In this document: in pieces, positions 45,899 to 55,127 of the stretch
How positions within the stretch are numbered: position 1 is the stretch's first letter
Layout of the letters: each line of letters begins with the position of its first letter
Origin: a virus
IMG/VR virus record: IMGVR_UViG_3300029893_000001
Location: 186,001-250,000 of that record
Reading direction: 5' to 3' (one strand)
Length of the DNA: 64,000 nucleotides
Position numbers and translations under genes: made by a program
The notes under the pieces: generated by a model
Told to the model about the DNA's origin: nothing
The model's database searches: none
What the model saw: the letters and a program-made list of their open reading frames with translations, nothing else

Positions 45899-46348
45899 TT
45901 AACTCCAATTCACCGTAACGCCACTGGTCGTATCCGTTGCCAATCCGGTTATCATCCATCGATGAATGGCCTGGGCGAAACTGTGAGCAGCCTCCCGATG
46001 ACTCAACGGCCTGGCCTCAAATAGAGGCAAGAAGCCAATCAACCCAACGGGGGGCGTACTAGACCAATCTGGTGCCATCCCAAGCCCTACAGAAGTAGCG
46101 AAAACAAGCCAAGCGGCTTCCATGGCAGAAGCAGTAACGACCTCTGAGAGAGAAGTCTCAAAAACTGGAGTTAGAGTAGCAGCCAACACTTCTGCTGCTG
46201 TGACTACGGTGGTTGAAACGGGGACGATGGGAAGAGTATAGTCTCTCATCGCGTCAGCCCACTCCCGGGCACACAAAGCTGCAGTTTCTGGAGGATCTTC
46301 AAAGAAGGCCACCAACGAGTTCTCAAGATCTGATTGAATCAGGGGCAC
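45899..46348 (-). CDS. Tail/baseplate structural protein (small)
   Basis: 149 residues. It resembles small virion proteins in other large phages: an N-terminal segment SDLENSLVAFFEDPPE, a central hydrophobic helix region (about 60-105) and a C-terminal helix with HSFAQAIHRWM. GTG 46348 is chosen with GGAG nine bases upstream. It is 36 bases away from the 197-residue gene. Family identity is not certain; the position in the tail block is the main clue. Confidence 0.5.
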   Translation of the reverse strand: MPLIQSDLENSLVAFFEDPPETAALCAREWADAMRDYTLPIVPVSTTVVTAAEVLAATLTPVFETSLSEVVTASAMEAAWLVFATSVGLGMAPDWSSTPPVGLIGFLPLFEARPLSHREAAHSFAQAIHRWMITGLATDTTSGVTVNWS

Positions 46349-46354
46349 AGTAAA

Positions 46355-47497
46355 TCACTCCACAAAGCACTTTGTGCTTAGTACCTGAGTAAACCTTACT
46401 TCTACGTCAGAGGTAAGAAATTTTGCAGGACCAGTAGCAGTCAACACTACGGCGTCGCGTAGCCACTGACGCATGTCCTCACCTCTCATCATAGGGTCCT
46501 CTGCATTTCGTCCGGCCTTGATTCTCTGCGCCTCCAACTCAACCGTTTGTTCAGCGTCCACCAAAAAGTTACGGTCCACATTGTGGATCTCATCACGTCC
46601 AGCCGCCATTTTTATGTCTGTGCGGCTGACGCTGATGTTCAATCCGTAAGACGCATTGTCAGGAATGATCCAATTGACATTGCCCTCAACATCAACCTCG
46701 GTAATTGTTTCTTCCAGGCGTACTGTACCGTACACCGTACGGCTCCGGAGCTTTTTTCCAGTAATAGGCGAAGTTGGCTCTGTGCCGTCATTTGCCACAA
46801 CGTGGCCCTCCCGATGATCGATCAACGTGTAGGGAGGTGCTTTACTTGAAAGATGGCGCAGGTATTCTTTCGCAAAAACTTCATCACCGCCGTCTGGCGT
46901 AACACGAATCCACAACTGCTGGGGCTGATCTGTATCAGTGAATCGCTTCACCACACCAAAGCGCATCTCGTTAGAGATCTCTGAGACATTGTTATCCAAT
47001 GTGCGATGAACGATCGTAGGGGCCTTCGTGTTCGCCTCCAAATTCGGTACGTCAAGCGTATTCAAGATCGGACCACCACGTAGCGAAAGAGTGCCGTCTT
47101 GACCGAAATGCGCAGCAGCGAGACCCCTAGAAGTGATATCTATTTCGCTTTCCTGAAGTCGTCGATAGTAAAAACGGTTGTCCTCATACGTAGCTCGGAT
47201 GAAGTTCTCTGCCGCATCTTCAGCCATGTAAGCAGAAGTAAATGTCTCACCCGAATCCGAACGAGAATCCAAGATCATACGCGTGCTACGCTCAGGCATT
47301 ACGCGGATCCAGCTCGCTGGACCTAAATACGGGTGTGTAATTGGAACTGTTCGTCCGGCACGCGGGCCGGTGTAAGTAATCGTATCCGTCGCTGGATTTG
47401 TCGCTGTAGTAACAACACCATAAGGCCGTGTCGCATACTGCAACTCTGTTGCGTACAGGCGACGCCCATCACGAATAAAACGACCCGCCCCACTCAC
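46355..47497 (-). CDS. Spike-like baseplate protein
   Basis: 380 residues. N-terminal about 110 residues are OB-fold-like with strands; the C-terminal half contains tandem short strands (IKMAAGRDEIHNVDRNFLVDAEQ and similar) resembling the beta-helix of gp5/VgrG-type spikes, and the order hub-then-spike is usual. GTG 47497 overlaps the hub stop (GTGA). Residues 160-260 are charged. A cell-puncturing spike is the most likely role; no needle-tip PAAR gene is seen. Confidence 0.55.
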   Translation of the reverse strand: MSGAGRFIRDGRRLYATELQYATRPYGVVTTATNPATDTITYTGPRAGRTVPITHPYLGPASWIRVMPERSTRMILDSRSDSGETFTSAYMAEDAAENFIRATYEDNRFYYRRLQESEIDITSRGLAAAHFGQDGTLSLRGGPILNTLDVPNLEANTKAPTIVHRTLDNNVSEISNEMRFGVVKRFTDTDQPQQLWIRVTPDGGDEVFAKEYLRHLSSKAPPYTLIDHREGHVVANDGTEPTSPITGKKLRSRTVYGTVRLEETITEVDVEGNVNWIIPDNASYGLNISVSRTDIKMAAGRDEIHNVDRNFLVDAEQTVELEAQRIKAGRNAEDPMMRGEDMRQWLRDAVVLTATGPAKFLTSDVEVRFTQVLSTKCFVE

Positions 47498-50400
47498 GAT
47501 GAACGTCTCCTTGCTGCTTCAGCAGTTTCTCGTGTCAAACGACGACGGTTTGGAAGCGGCTCGCCAGCCTGTCGAGGAATACTACCCTCATACCTTTCAG
47601 GTGGGCACGTATTGGGAGGCACCTCATTCGCAAAGATAGCAACTTGCTGGTTTCTGGAGGTGGTGTAAGCCGCAGCGCGTGCAGCCAAGCGCTCATTTCG
47701 AGCAATGATTGCACTTCGCTCCTGTTCCAGCCTACGGCGTCGTCTATCAGACACCCCGGAGGGGATCTCAGGAACAGGATCTGGAGCGAAGCGTGTGGGC
47801 TCGGCCGCCATCCTCAACGCTGGGATCCCCTTGAGACCAAACTGATCGTAATATTCTTGAAGAGAGATGACGTCAGAATCGGGTCCTGGGCGCCCCACAG
47901 TCTCTGCACGCGAAAAAGGTTCGCTGTTAGGGATGGGGTTGTAGAACAATACGAGGCGTGCGCCCAGCCCCAATGAACCATCACGCATACGTAAAAATCC
48001 TAAGTTGAATCGAGAAACGAGTTCTGGGTCCCAACGGGTCAAGAATTGAGCAAACTCGTCTCCAACACCACAGACCACTCTCATGCTTCCCTGAGTTCTA
48101 GCGCGCTCCGTAGCATCTGCCGCGGGTGTAGTCCCTGCGCGCCGCCGTTCTGCTGCAGTAACCACACGGAACTGTTTTCCTTCTCCAACGTAGCGCTGAA
48201 AAGCCGCTGACCCGAAGATCGCACCCGTTTCAAAGTGCAAATGAGTCTGAGTTTCTCGCTGTTCTGTCCCAGAAAACCCTGTATATGACACGATTTGATT
48301 TCGCTTCACCGTGGCGCCCAGCTCTACACCATCTGCAAGCCTGTTCTGATGCCGATAAAAGGTGACGAAACCATCTGCATGAATAAGACCCAACGACATT
48401 CCCTGACCAGGACGACCATTACGAGCTACCGACGGATGTGTGTAGAAGACAATACCATCGGCAACAGCGTAGCACGGCTCATCCAAATCCATAGGAATGT
48501 CGACACCAGGGTGCCAACCTCCCCCGCGAAGGCCAAAACCTGAGGTAACAATCCTGGGGAATTCGCCGGCAAACTGCCAGGTCCCTACACCACGATCAAT
48601 TTCTTCGTCAGGCAGTTGCCCGCGAGCATATCGATCAAGAATTGACCTACGTTCTCTACCTCCGGGTAGAGATCTCTTCCATGCCGCCCATCTGGGAACA
48701 GTCCTAACCGAGGGCCCCGTCGGAGCACTAAAGAAGCGTGGGTCTCCGGGGGAACACGTTGGTTCTTCGGAAGCCTCAGGGGGGTCGGCCGGCTCGACAT
48801 CATCAGACGGAGTAAGTGTCGACCGTACTCCTGTAACCCCTACACGGGGTCGCGCACCAGCCGGAGTATGAGTAGCCGAGGAGTCAAGTCCTCGCTCCCG
48901 TAGTGTTGCTTCCAGCTCTTCTACACGAGCACGAACTGCGTCCAAACGAGATGCTCGTTCTTCTTCAGTCAACGCGCCAGCGTTGCGAGTCAGTTCATCT
49001 AGCTCAGCCTCAAGCGCTCTGAGTTCTGTGACGACTGAGTCTTCCTCTCCTTCAGGACGCGAGGGAGCCCCCGAAAAAGCGGCGTCAATTACGTTGTACG
49101 TCGCCTGCCCATTTGGAATGATTGCGCGGTAGCGATCTTGAAGGGCCTGAAACTCCTGCTCCGTAAGAGACCTACCGTCGGTTCGGATCGTTCGGATCGC
49201 AGATTCGAAATCTCGCACTCTCTGCTGCAGAGACTGCACAACCGAGCGTCGTGGGTCCGCAGGAATGGCAAAGTACATAGGATGGGCAGGCCCACCTGTG
49301 ATGTAACGAGGAATACCAAGTTCGTCGTATGATCTAGTGTAGTTCAAAGTAATATTCATGGACGGAGGCTGCTGCCCGGCAATTTGCCCCGCCGTGACAG
49401 GAAGTGTCCAAGACAATCCGTCAACCAACGCAATTCTCTCTCTGTAGAGATTAAAAATGGGGCGGTTCAAAGTCAACCAAGGACGAAAAACCACACCAAG
49501 TTGATACCGGTCCGCAGCAGCCAAGAGCTTTTGGAACTCCAAAGTCGCTACCTGCTCCAACCTAGAAACATCTGTGATCTGTGGGTACGTAAGCACCTTG
49601 ACATTTAGTCCCAGACGAGATGCCAAATTTGGCGACCAGATGCCAACAGATCTGTCGGGATTGAGTGGCGTTATCTGTCCCTCATCAATATTCCCAATAC
49701 CAACGAACGAACCGTTTGCAAGGACAGCAGTAACTACCTCACCGCCTTCCTCGTCCATGCTTTCGTTTGTCAGATGATGATCCAGAGTAAGAATCTCAGA
49801 CCATGCTCCGTAATCCTCAGGGGCAAAGTCATACTGAGCGAATTCGAAAATCAGGTCACCACATCCAGAAACCCAGAATCTGTAGTCCGCAGTTTCACAT
49901 GCGTCAGTGAGGAGTTGTAGACGATTGGTCCAGTTAAGGTTGGCTGCAACATTGCCTGCACCGACTACTTCAATCGTCCACAAAAGGTCGTTCGGCGTAT
50001 TACGACCAGGAGACAAGAAATGAACTGCTTGTGCTTCTGGATGCCAAGCGCCTTCACGTCGTGTACTACGACCTGCTTCATGTACCTCTGCCTCTGTCCA
50101 GTATCTGCGGTTGCCGATGGAATGGTCTGGTGGTGCGTCCTCCACCAAAAGCCCCGCCCCTGAAGAAGGAGTGAAGTTATGACGACGAGGAGTACCAAAG
50201 ACACAGAGACTATACCAGTTCTGCATCCGTTGCTGGATCTGTCTGTTGGTGACAGCTCGACTAGCGCCGCGAGCAGCCGAAGGAAAATACGTCTCTAGAG
50301 CATAAGGCCTAGGTGGGTCGCCAAAGAGAGAGCCAAAGAAAGGAAATACACCAGGACGCATTCGACCAATCCGTCCTGCACCGCGGTGAACGGCTACTTC

Positions 50401-51936
50401 CCGTGACGTTCGAGCCGGGTCTACGGTAGACCCCTGCTGGGCGCCCGGCGGCGGCTGGGGAGCCGACGGATCCTCAGCCTCATCCTCTTCGACGGAGGTT
50501 CCTTGAAAGCTGCCCCTAGCGACATTAGCGGCTGCACTAGGTTCGACTCCGTAGCCCCTCAGAACTACCAACAGTTGTCTATACCGAGACCTTTCTGACT
50601 CAGAGAGAGTTGCTTCTCCACCCTCCTGCACTCGGCGGTGAAGAGGCTCAAACTCTGCTGCAGCGGCTCGAAGCTCTTCCTGTGCGGCCGACCTAGCCGT
50701 AGATCTTCCTCGAAACGCCCGATCTGCAGAAGCCTGCAGCAGCGAACCAGAAGTACTAGGCAAAAACGTGAGAGCGGAAATGAGTTCCGGAAGATTCAAA
50801 CTAGACCACGGGTTTGAGAGGCTTGAACCCGCGACCAAATCTGCGAAGAAGCCAGTGTTAAATTGACGATTGCCCTGCTCGGTATACGTCCTAAATACCT
50901 GAATCCCTGAAATAGGGCTCTCGTTTGTTGGGTCGGCTGCTGCAGTTGTCTGTGACCCAGGAAGGACCGCGAACATTGTGTTCGTGTTCACGCGCATCTT
51001 CGACATCAGAAGGCGAATATCAGCGCATGAGACAGAAATCGTGTTCAGGCCGTCAATATAGTTCTCTGTTACTGGCTTAGAAACAATGAATCCGGTGAAG
51101 ACAGGGATCCATTCGTCCAACTCAGACGCAGGGTTATGGATCCAAACGCGCACTGCGTCGTGTTTGTGAAAGACGGTACTCCATAAATGCAGGGGAAATC
51201 TCCGACCTCCTGAATCTGGGTCCACCGGATTGTAGTCCTCACGGCTTTTTCGTGAGTACATGTTGTACTTGACAGTCTCGTCGTAATCGAATGCGTTACC
51301 ACTACCCAGAGGAGAAGCCGTACGGAACTGTCCCTGCAAATTCTCTGGAGTAATAGTGAAACGATGCCCCGCATTGTCGAGCGTGAAGTCACACTTGTTG
51401 TAGTCCGTACCGAATCCATAGGTTACGGAAATCGTGCCGGTCAAAAACGGGGTAACATCCTCACCTTCGATGTATACGACTGCATCGTGATAGAAAACCT
51501 GATGAGGTCTCTCCACGAAGTAGTGCGGAGCGCTCCCACCGCGCACAGTCGGATCTGCCTCGCGTGATGCTGTGAGATCTGCCGAATCGCGTCGGACGTC
51601 ATCACCCTCAGATACGCGCGAAGAACTATCACTACCTACCTCGTCAGGAGAACGACGAGGGTCAGGAGCGCGCCCGTCCGACCCTTCTTCGTTGCCGGAC
51701 GAGTTAATGATCGATGAAGCAAGAGACTGCGCCTGCTCCCTCTCTTGTCGAGGAGTCGTTCCGTCTGCAGTCTGAGTGGTATCTACAACGGAGGGAGGAC
51801 TAAGAACACCATCAACAGGATCGGAGGGTACCTGCTCAATAACCTCAGGAGACCTAATAATGGCTTCGCCAGGTTCCGGGAGAAACCTGGCCTGACCTCC
51901 GCCGATTCTTCGATTGCTATCGCCGCCACCAGGCAT
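47494..51936 (-). CDS. Tail hub protein with M23 peptidase domain
   Basis: 1480 residues. Residues 1-135 are low-complexity and acidic. Residues 137-330 show a gpD/gp27-like hub domain (YIEGEDVTPFLTGTISV, FTGFIVSKPVTENY, INTISVSCADIRL). A long central part includes coiled coil (about 950-1010) and Pro-rich linkers. An M23 peptidase lies around 1120-1260: H1142 and D1146 in HPGVDIP, then H1232-L-H1234 in HLHFE, the zinc ligands of LytM/lysostaphin-type endopeptidases that cut peptidoglycan crosslinks. Domain fusion to a tail hub suggests local cell-wall digestion during injection. The C-terminus is helical. ATG at 51936. Confidence 0.8.
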   Translation of the reverse strand: MPGGGDSNRRIGGGQARFLPEPGEAIIRSPEVIEQVPSDPVDGVLSPPSVVDTTQTADGTTPRQEREQAQSLASSIINSSGNEEGSDGRAPDPRRSPDEVGSDSSSRVSEGDDVRRDSADLTASREADPTVRGGSAPHYFVERPHQVFYHDAVVYIEGEDVTPFLTGTISVTYGFGTDYNKCDFTLDNAGHRFTITPENLQGQFRTASPLGSGNAFDYDETVKYNMYSRKSREDYNPVDPDSGGRRFPLHLWSTVFHKHDAVRVWIHNPASELDEWIPVFTGFIVSKPVTENYIDGLNTISVSCADIRLLMSKMRVNTNTMFAVLPGSQTTAAADPTNESPISGIQVFRTYTEQGNRQFNTGFFADLVAGSSLSNPWSSLNLPELISALTFLPSTSGSLLQASADRAFRGRSTARSAAQEELRAAAAEFEPLHRRVQEGGEATLSESERSRYRQLLVVLRGYGVEPSAAANVARGSFQGTSVEEDEAEDPSAPQPPPGAQQGSTVDPARTSREVAVHRGAGRIGRMRPGVFPFFGSLFGDPPRPYALETYFPSAARGASRAVTNRQIQQRMQNWYSLCVFGTPRRHNFTPSSGAGLLVEDAPPDHSIGNRRYWTEAEVHEAGRSTRREGAWHPEAQAVHFLSPGRNTPNDLLWTIEVVGAGNVAANLNWTNRLQLLTDACETADYRFWVSGCGDLIFEFAQYDFAPEDYGAWSEILTLDHHLTNESMDEEGGEVVTAVLANGSFVGIGNIDEGQITPLNPDRSVGIWSPNLASRLGLNVKVLTYPQITDVSRLEQVATLEFQKLLAAADRYQLGVVFRPWLTLNRPIFNLYRERIALVDGLSWTLPVTAGQIAGQQPPSMNITLNYTRSYDELGIPRYITGGPAHPMYFAIPADPRRSVVQSLQQRVRDFESAIRTIRTDGRSLTEQEFQALQDRYRAIIPNGQATYNVIDAAFSGAPSRPEGEEDSVVTELRALEAELDELTRNAGALTEEERASRLDAVRARVEELEATLRERGLDSSATHTPAGARPRVGVTGVRSTLTPSDDVEPADPPEASEEPTCSPGDPRFFSAPTGPSVRTVPRWAAWKRSLPGGRERRSILDRYARGQLPDEEIDRGVGTWQFAGEFPRIVTSGFGLRGGGWHPGVDIPMDLDEPCYAVADGIVFYTHPSVARNGRPGQGMSLGLIHADGFVTFYRHQNRLADGVELGATVKRNQIVSYTGFSGTEQRETQTHLHFETGAIFGSAAFQRYVGEGKQFRVVTAAERRRAGTTPAADATERARTQGSMRVVCGVGDEFAQFLTRWDPELVSRFNLGFLRMRDGSLGLGARLVLFYNPIPNSEPFSRAETVGRPGPDSDVISLQEYYDQFGLKGIPALRMAAEPTRFAPDPVPEIPSGVSDRRRRRLEQERSAIIARNERLAARAAAYTTSRNQQVAIFANEVPPNTCPPERYEGSIPRQAGEPLPNRRRLTRETAEAARRRSS

Positions 51937-51984
51937 AGAAAGACCTCAAGATCACCAGCAAGATAACCTAGGCGGTTAGAATAG

Positions 51985-52611
51985 CTACTGTTTAGAGGGT
52001 CCTGACTCCTCCGCGGGCTCAGATTTGTCTGAAAATCTCGCTCTGGAGGCCAGGACAGCAGGCCTCAACATTCGCAAGTACGTCAAACACATCTGACTTT
52101 TGACAATAGCATCCAGGTGATATTGGTACCAAGGATCTTGGACCGGGCTATCCGAAACGCCCACCGTCTTCACACAATGGTGAGCGTAAACCGCCTCCAT
52201 TCCGCACCTAGCACGACCCAACAAATCACAGTCTACGACATAAACGTCGGACCTAGACAGTACCCAAAGGTCAAGCAAAATGCGATATTCAGTGCTAAGG
52301 GGATTTTCGGTCGCCAAGATAGCCAGCTTCTCGATTTCAGGAGACAAAAGAGCGTCTACTAGCCTGGACGTGTACCCCTGAGCGAGCTTCAGCGACATGA
52401 GCTGGGCGCCCGTCTGAGAACTAGAGCGAGATTTCAAGAGTTCTAGAAGCTGCGGAGTAAGTGAACCTCCTGAAAGGAAGAATCGGAACGAGGAATTTGC
52501 TGCATCCTGGGCCTCTGCTCGCAAAACAGAGTCTATCCAGGACGGAGGTTTGGCCAGAACCTCCGAAGGATACCCGATGTACACTACGACTTTCTCATCT
52601 GCGTAGGACAT
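51985..52611 (-). CDS. Nucleoside deoxyribosyltransferase-like protein
   Basis: 208 residues. The fold looks Rossmann-like: KVVVYIGYP at the start, then SRSDVYVVDCD (120-128), GMEAVYAH (137-144) and VKTVGVSD (147-154), the order seen in nucleoside 2-deoxyribosyltransferases, where the Glu is catalytic. Known members exchange bases between deoxynucleosides; in phages related proteins act in nucleotide salvage or base modification. Residue E139 is a plausible catalytic Glu. Sequence similarity is weak, so this remains a fold-level call. ATG 52611 (a TTG precedes). Neighbour: the hub gene, 48 bases away. Confidence 0.4.
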   Translation of the reverse strand: MSYADEKVVVYIGYPSEVLAKPPSWIDSVLRAEAQDAANSSFRFFLSGGSLTPQLLELLKSRSSSQTGAQLMSLKLAQGYTSRLVDALLSPEIEKLAILATENPLSTEYRILLDLWVLSRSDVYVVDCDLLGRARCGMEAVYAHHCVKTVGVSDSPVQDPWYQYHLDAIVKSQMCLTYLRMLRPAVLASRARFSDKSEPAEESGPSKQ

Positions 52612-52617
52612 CAACCA

Positions 52618-53238
52618 CTAGTCTTCCTGCTCTCTCCTTCGGAGAGGCGCAAATTCCTTAGAAATCACGTTCCTGACGATAGCGTCCAGATCGTCTGAGA
52701 ACAACCCTAATGAGATCCCCAGATTTCGAACGAAGTCAACTTCGTCGAGACCAGTCAACGTCTTTTGGATGGCGTCGAGTGACATTTCTAGGGCATTTGG
52801 GTCTCCGATTTCTCTGTTGTTCTGAGAGATTTCTTCTTCAGCCCTCCGTAACGCATGATAGTAGCCAAGTGTACGACGAACTCTGTCTGCAATAAGGTGG
52901 TACACAGCCTCTTCGTAGAATCTAGAGGAGAACTGAGACCTGGGGTCCTTAGAGTCCAAGAAAATGTGTCGCAGAGATTCGTACAACAACTCTCTAAGGC
53001 GCTCCTTTTCCTCTTCAAGGAACTCAGGAACAGGACTGACAACGCCTTCAGCGTCCTCATCGTCGGAAGAATCATCCAAAACCGCTGAAAGCAGTCGAGT
53101 CTCAAACTGCAAAATAGCGGACATAGCGGCGTTACGCAGTTTTGCCGCAGCTCTTAAGTCCTCTTTGGGGTCCCTCAGGTCCTCATGGCCTTCGTCTGCT
53201 GCTTCGGGAGAGAAACTAGCATCGTCTTCAAATGTCAT
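52618..53238 (-). CDS. Acidic helical protein, unknown
   Basis: 206 residues, almost all helical and strongly acidic at the N-terminus (about 1-30, 60-80) with a long helical region (85-200) including QNNREIGDPNALEM. No family is recognised. It overlaps the upstream gene by ATGA. Surrounding genes are recombination proteins and a tail hub, so it might act in recombination or assembly. No domain evidence. Confidence 0.6.
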   Translation of the reverse strand: MTFEDDASFSPEAADEGHEDLRDPKEDLRAAAKLRNAAMSAILQFETRLLSAVLDDSSDDEDAEGVVSPVPEFLEEEKERLRELLYESLRHIFLDSKDPRSQFSSRFYEEAVYHLIADRVRRTLGYYHALRRAEEEISQNNREIGDPNALEMSLDAIQKTLTGLDEVDFVRNLGISLGLFSDDLDAIVRNVISKEFAPLRRREQED

Positions 53239-53804
53239 GGCCGGTCTCCCTTAGTTACTTTCGCTAAGCCACCCTCATACATCATCTCCCTAACAATCTC
53301 CACCTGCAGCTTGAGGATGTTGTAAGATTGGTTCACGTTCTTCGTCACCGTCTCCGCAGCAGCTAAGATTCGTTTCACTGCAGAAAGACGGTCTTCGATC
53401 TCGGGACATGTCATTGCCACGACCGCCAAGCGTTGTGGATCGTTCTTCAAGAGCATGACTTCCTTCTTAAGGAAGATGTTAGTGCGGACGATATCGTGCA
53501 GACGCTCCAGCTTCCCACGAATATTGTCATACCTGAGCGTCACCTCCGCTGCTCGATCTTTGATCGCCTGCAACTCCGCGCTGACAGCTAGGCCCCGATT
53601 AAGATCAGCCGGTCCACGAATGGTACGGGCATTCTCTTCCTGCTCTCGCAGGTAAGGAAAGCTATTATGCAACTCTGAGATCAGAGAGGTGTCGGGCTTA
53701 AAAGATGACTTCTTCGCAGTCAAAATTGCACGTTCAATTGCAGGCTCGTCTCTATACTGAGAGACTCTAGCCTGCCAGATGCCATCATCGATGATCTCGA
53801 TCAT
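53235..53804 (-). CDS. Coiled-coil protein, unknown
   Basis: 189 residues with a coiled coil (about 65-110; LQAIKDRAAEVTLRYDNIRG) and a second helical segment (120-189). ATG 53804 is chosen over an upstream start because it forms ATGA with the preceding stop. Regular Leu/Ile spacing suggests oligomerisation. No family is recognised; the neighbours are the small gene at 53801 and Mre11-like nuclease, a combination consistent with a recombination accessory. Confidence 0.6.
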   Translation of the reverse strand: MIEIIDDGIWQARVSQYRDEPAIERAILTAKKSSFKPDTSLISELHNSFPYLREQEENARTIRGPADLNRGLAVSAELQAIKDRAAEVTLRYDNIRGKLERLHDIVRTNIFLKKEVMLLKNDPQRLAVVAMTCPEIEDRLSAVKRILAAAETVTKNVNQSYNILKLQVEIVREMMYEGGLAKVTKGDRP

Positions 53805-54085
53805 CGCAACACCATGATCTTCATGTTGGGTCTCTGTGGAAAGGCAGGTGCAGCAAGTAGAGGACGCACGCACAGCCACGCATCATTTACCATTCTAAAA
53901 TCCGTCTTCCCACAGCGATCCTTGACAATAGTCTTGAACCAATCGTAGATCTGCTCCACCTTCGTCTCAAAGAAATCGATATCGTATCCACCACCAGCAC
54001 GATTTGCGGGATCCTGATGGGTATCGACCAACAACAAAACGTGAGACTTGTTCAACGCTTCCCAAACAGGCGAAAAATCATCCAT
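53801..54085 (-). CDS. Small unknown protein downstream of Mre11-like nuclease
   Basis: 94 residues with alternating strands and helices (SHVLLLVDTHQDP, IYDWFKTIVKDR). ATG 54085 overlaps the end of the nuclease gene by eight bases. The segment VLLLVDTHQDPANRAGGGYD could be a nucleotide-like loop, but no consensus motif is present. Function unknown; coupled expression with the nuclease is likely. Confidence 0.6.
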   Translation of the reverse strand: MDDFSPVWEALNKSHVLLLVDTHQDPANRAGGGYDIDFFETKVEQIYDWFKTIVKDRCGKTDFRMVNDAWLCVRPLLAAPAFPQRPNMKIMVLR

Positions 54086-55127
54086 CAGAAGCCTCTGCCA
54101 ATAGCGCAAGCTCAAGCAAAGATGAGATCTCAATCTCGGCTAAAGCCACCTCTTCCTCCGAGGCACCCTGCTGTTTTACACCAGCCAGAAGCTTGTCGCG
54201 AAGAGATCCGTCGACTCCCAACGAGAGCGAGTTGTCCCGAGGAACCAGTGCCACCTTCACTACGTTAGAAGGTAGTTCACTGGGAATATCCTCCTTAGAG
54301 TCGAACTTCCACTTAACGTACGAGTTAGGAGGAAGAGGATCTCCCTTCTTCGCCTCCACGAATCTGTTGGACTCAATAGGTACGAATTGAGGATCTTCAG
54401 GAGTAAGAGTGTCCACTACAAGAACACCCTTAGGCCAGGTATCGCTAAACTTCGTCTGCAGAGGCGAGCCACTATAGAAGGCATTCTTGCTTACCGCCTG
54501 CACCTTGTGAATGTCACCAAGGGCCCAATATGTCACCGGTAGAGCAGAATCCGGCGCATCCACACCATCCTTGAGTCTGTAATAGCTTCCATCTTTCATT
54601 TTGATGTCTGTCTGCGACCCCCGAACCGTCTCATGGGCTACGACCACAAAGTGATCGTGCGGAACCATGATAGATGAGGCCCTAAAACCTTCCACTGCAG
54701 ACCGAACATCCTCCTGGAACCTATGCTTACGATGGCACAAGAGACAAAAGACTGTGTCTCGGACAGAAACATAAGCAGTCTCTTCAGTCACGCACGAATG
54801 CTTGAATTTACCGTGCTTGTACAGCAAAGCCAAATAGTGAATGGCCGTATACCCGGTAGCATCAATCAGATCGTGATTACCAGGGATAACAAATATGTGA
54901 AAACCGGCTGCATCGTACTCCAGCAGTTTACGTTCGACCATCTCCCTCTCGGCCTGAGTAGTCGTTTCTGGGTCATCAAAGATATCCCCAGCAACCACAA
55001 CCGTATCGATGTCGTGGTCGTACGCTACGTCGAAGATGGAGTCAAACATCTCCTCTTGCCGCTTGAGGTAATTAGAAAGATAGCGGTTCGCTCCCACATG
55101 AAGATCTGCTGTATGGACAAACCTCAT
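54078..55127 (-). CDS. Mre11/SbcD-type recombination nuclease
   Basis: 349 residues with the calcineurin-like phosphoesterase order: D8-x-H10 (HTADLHVG), GDIFD with D48, GNHD at 83-86, H165 (VVAHE) and 204-GDIH-207. These bind two metals in Mre11, SbcD and T4 gp47, which process double-strand ends together with a Rad50/SbcC partner. The last signature is usually GHxH, here GDIH, so one His ligand is Asp. No Rad50/SbcC gene is seen in this window. ATG 55127 overlaps the upstream stop (TGATG). It belongs to the recombination set with RecA. Confidence 0.8.
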   Translation of the reverse strand: MRFVHTADLHVGANRYLSNYLKRQEEMFDSIFDVAYDHDIDTVVVAGDIFDDPETTTQAEREMVERKLLEYDAAGFHIFVIPGNHDLIDATGYTAIHYLALLYKHGKFKHSCVTEETAYVSVRDTVFCLLCHRKHRFQEDVRSAVEGFRASSIMVPHDHFVVVAHETVRGSQTDIKMKDGSYYRLKDGVDAPDSALPVTYWALGDIHKVQAVSKNAFYSGSPLQTKFSDTWPKGVLVVDTLTPEDPQFVPIESNRFVEAKKGDPLPPNSYVKWKFDSKEDIPSELPSNVVKVALVPRDNSLSLGVDGSLRDKLLAGVKQQGASEEEVALAEIEISSLLELALLAEASDG

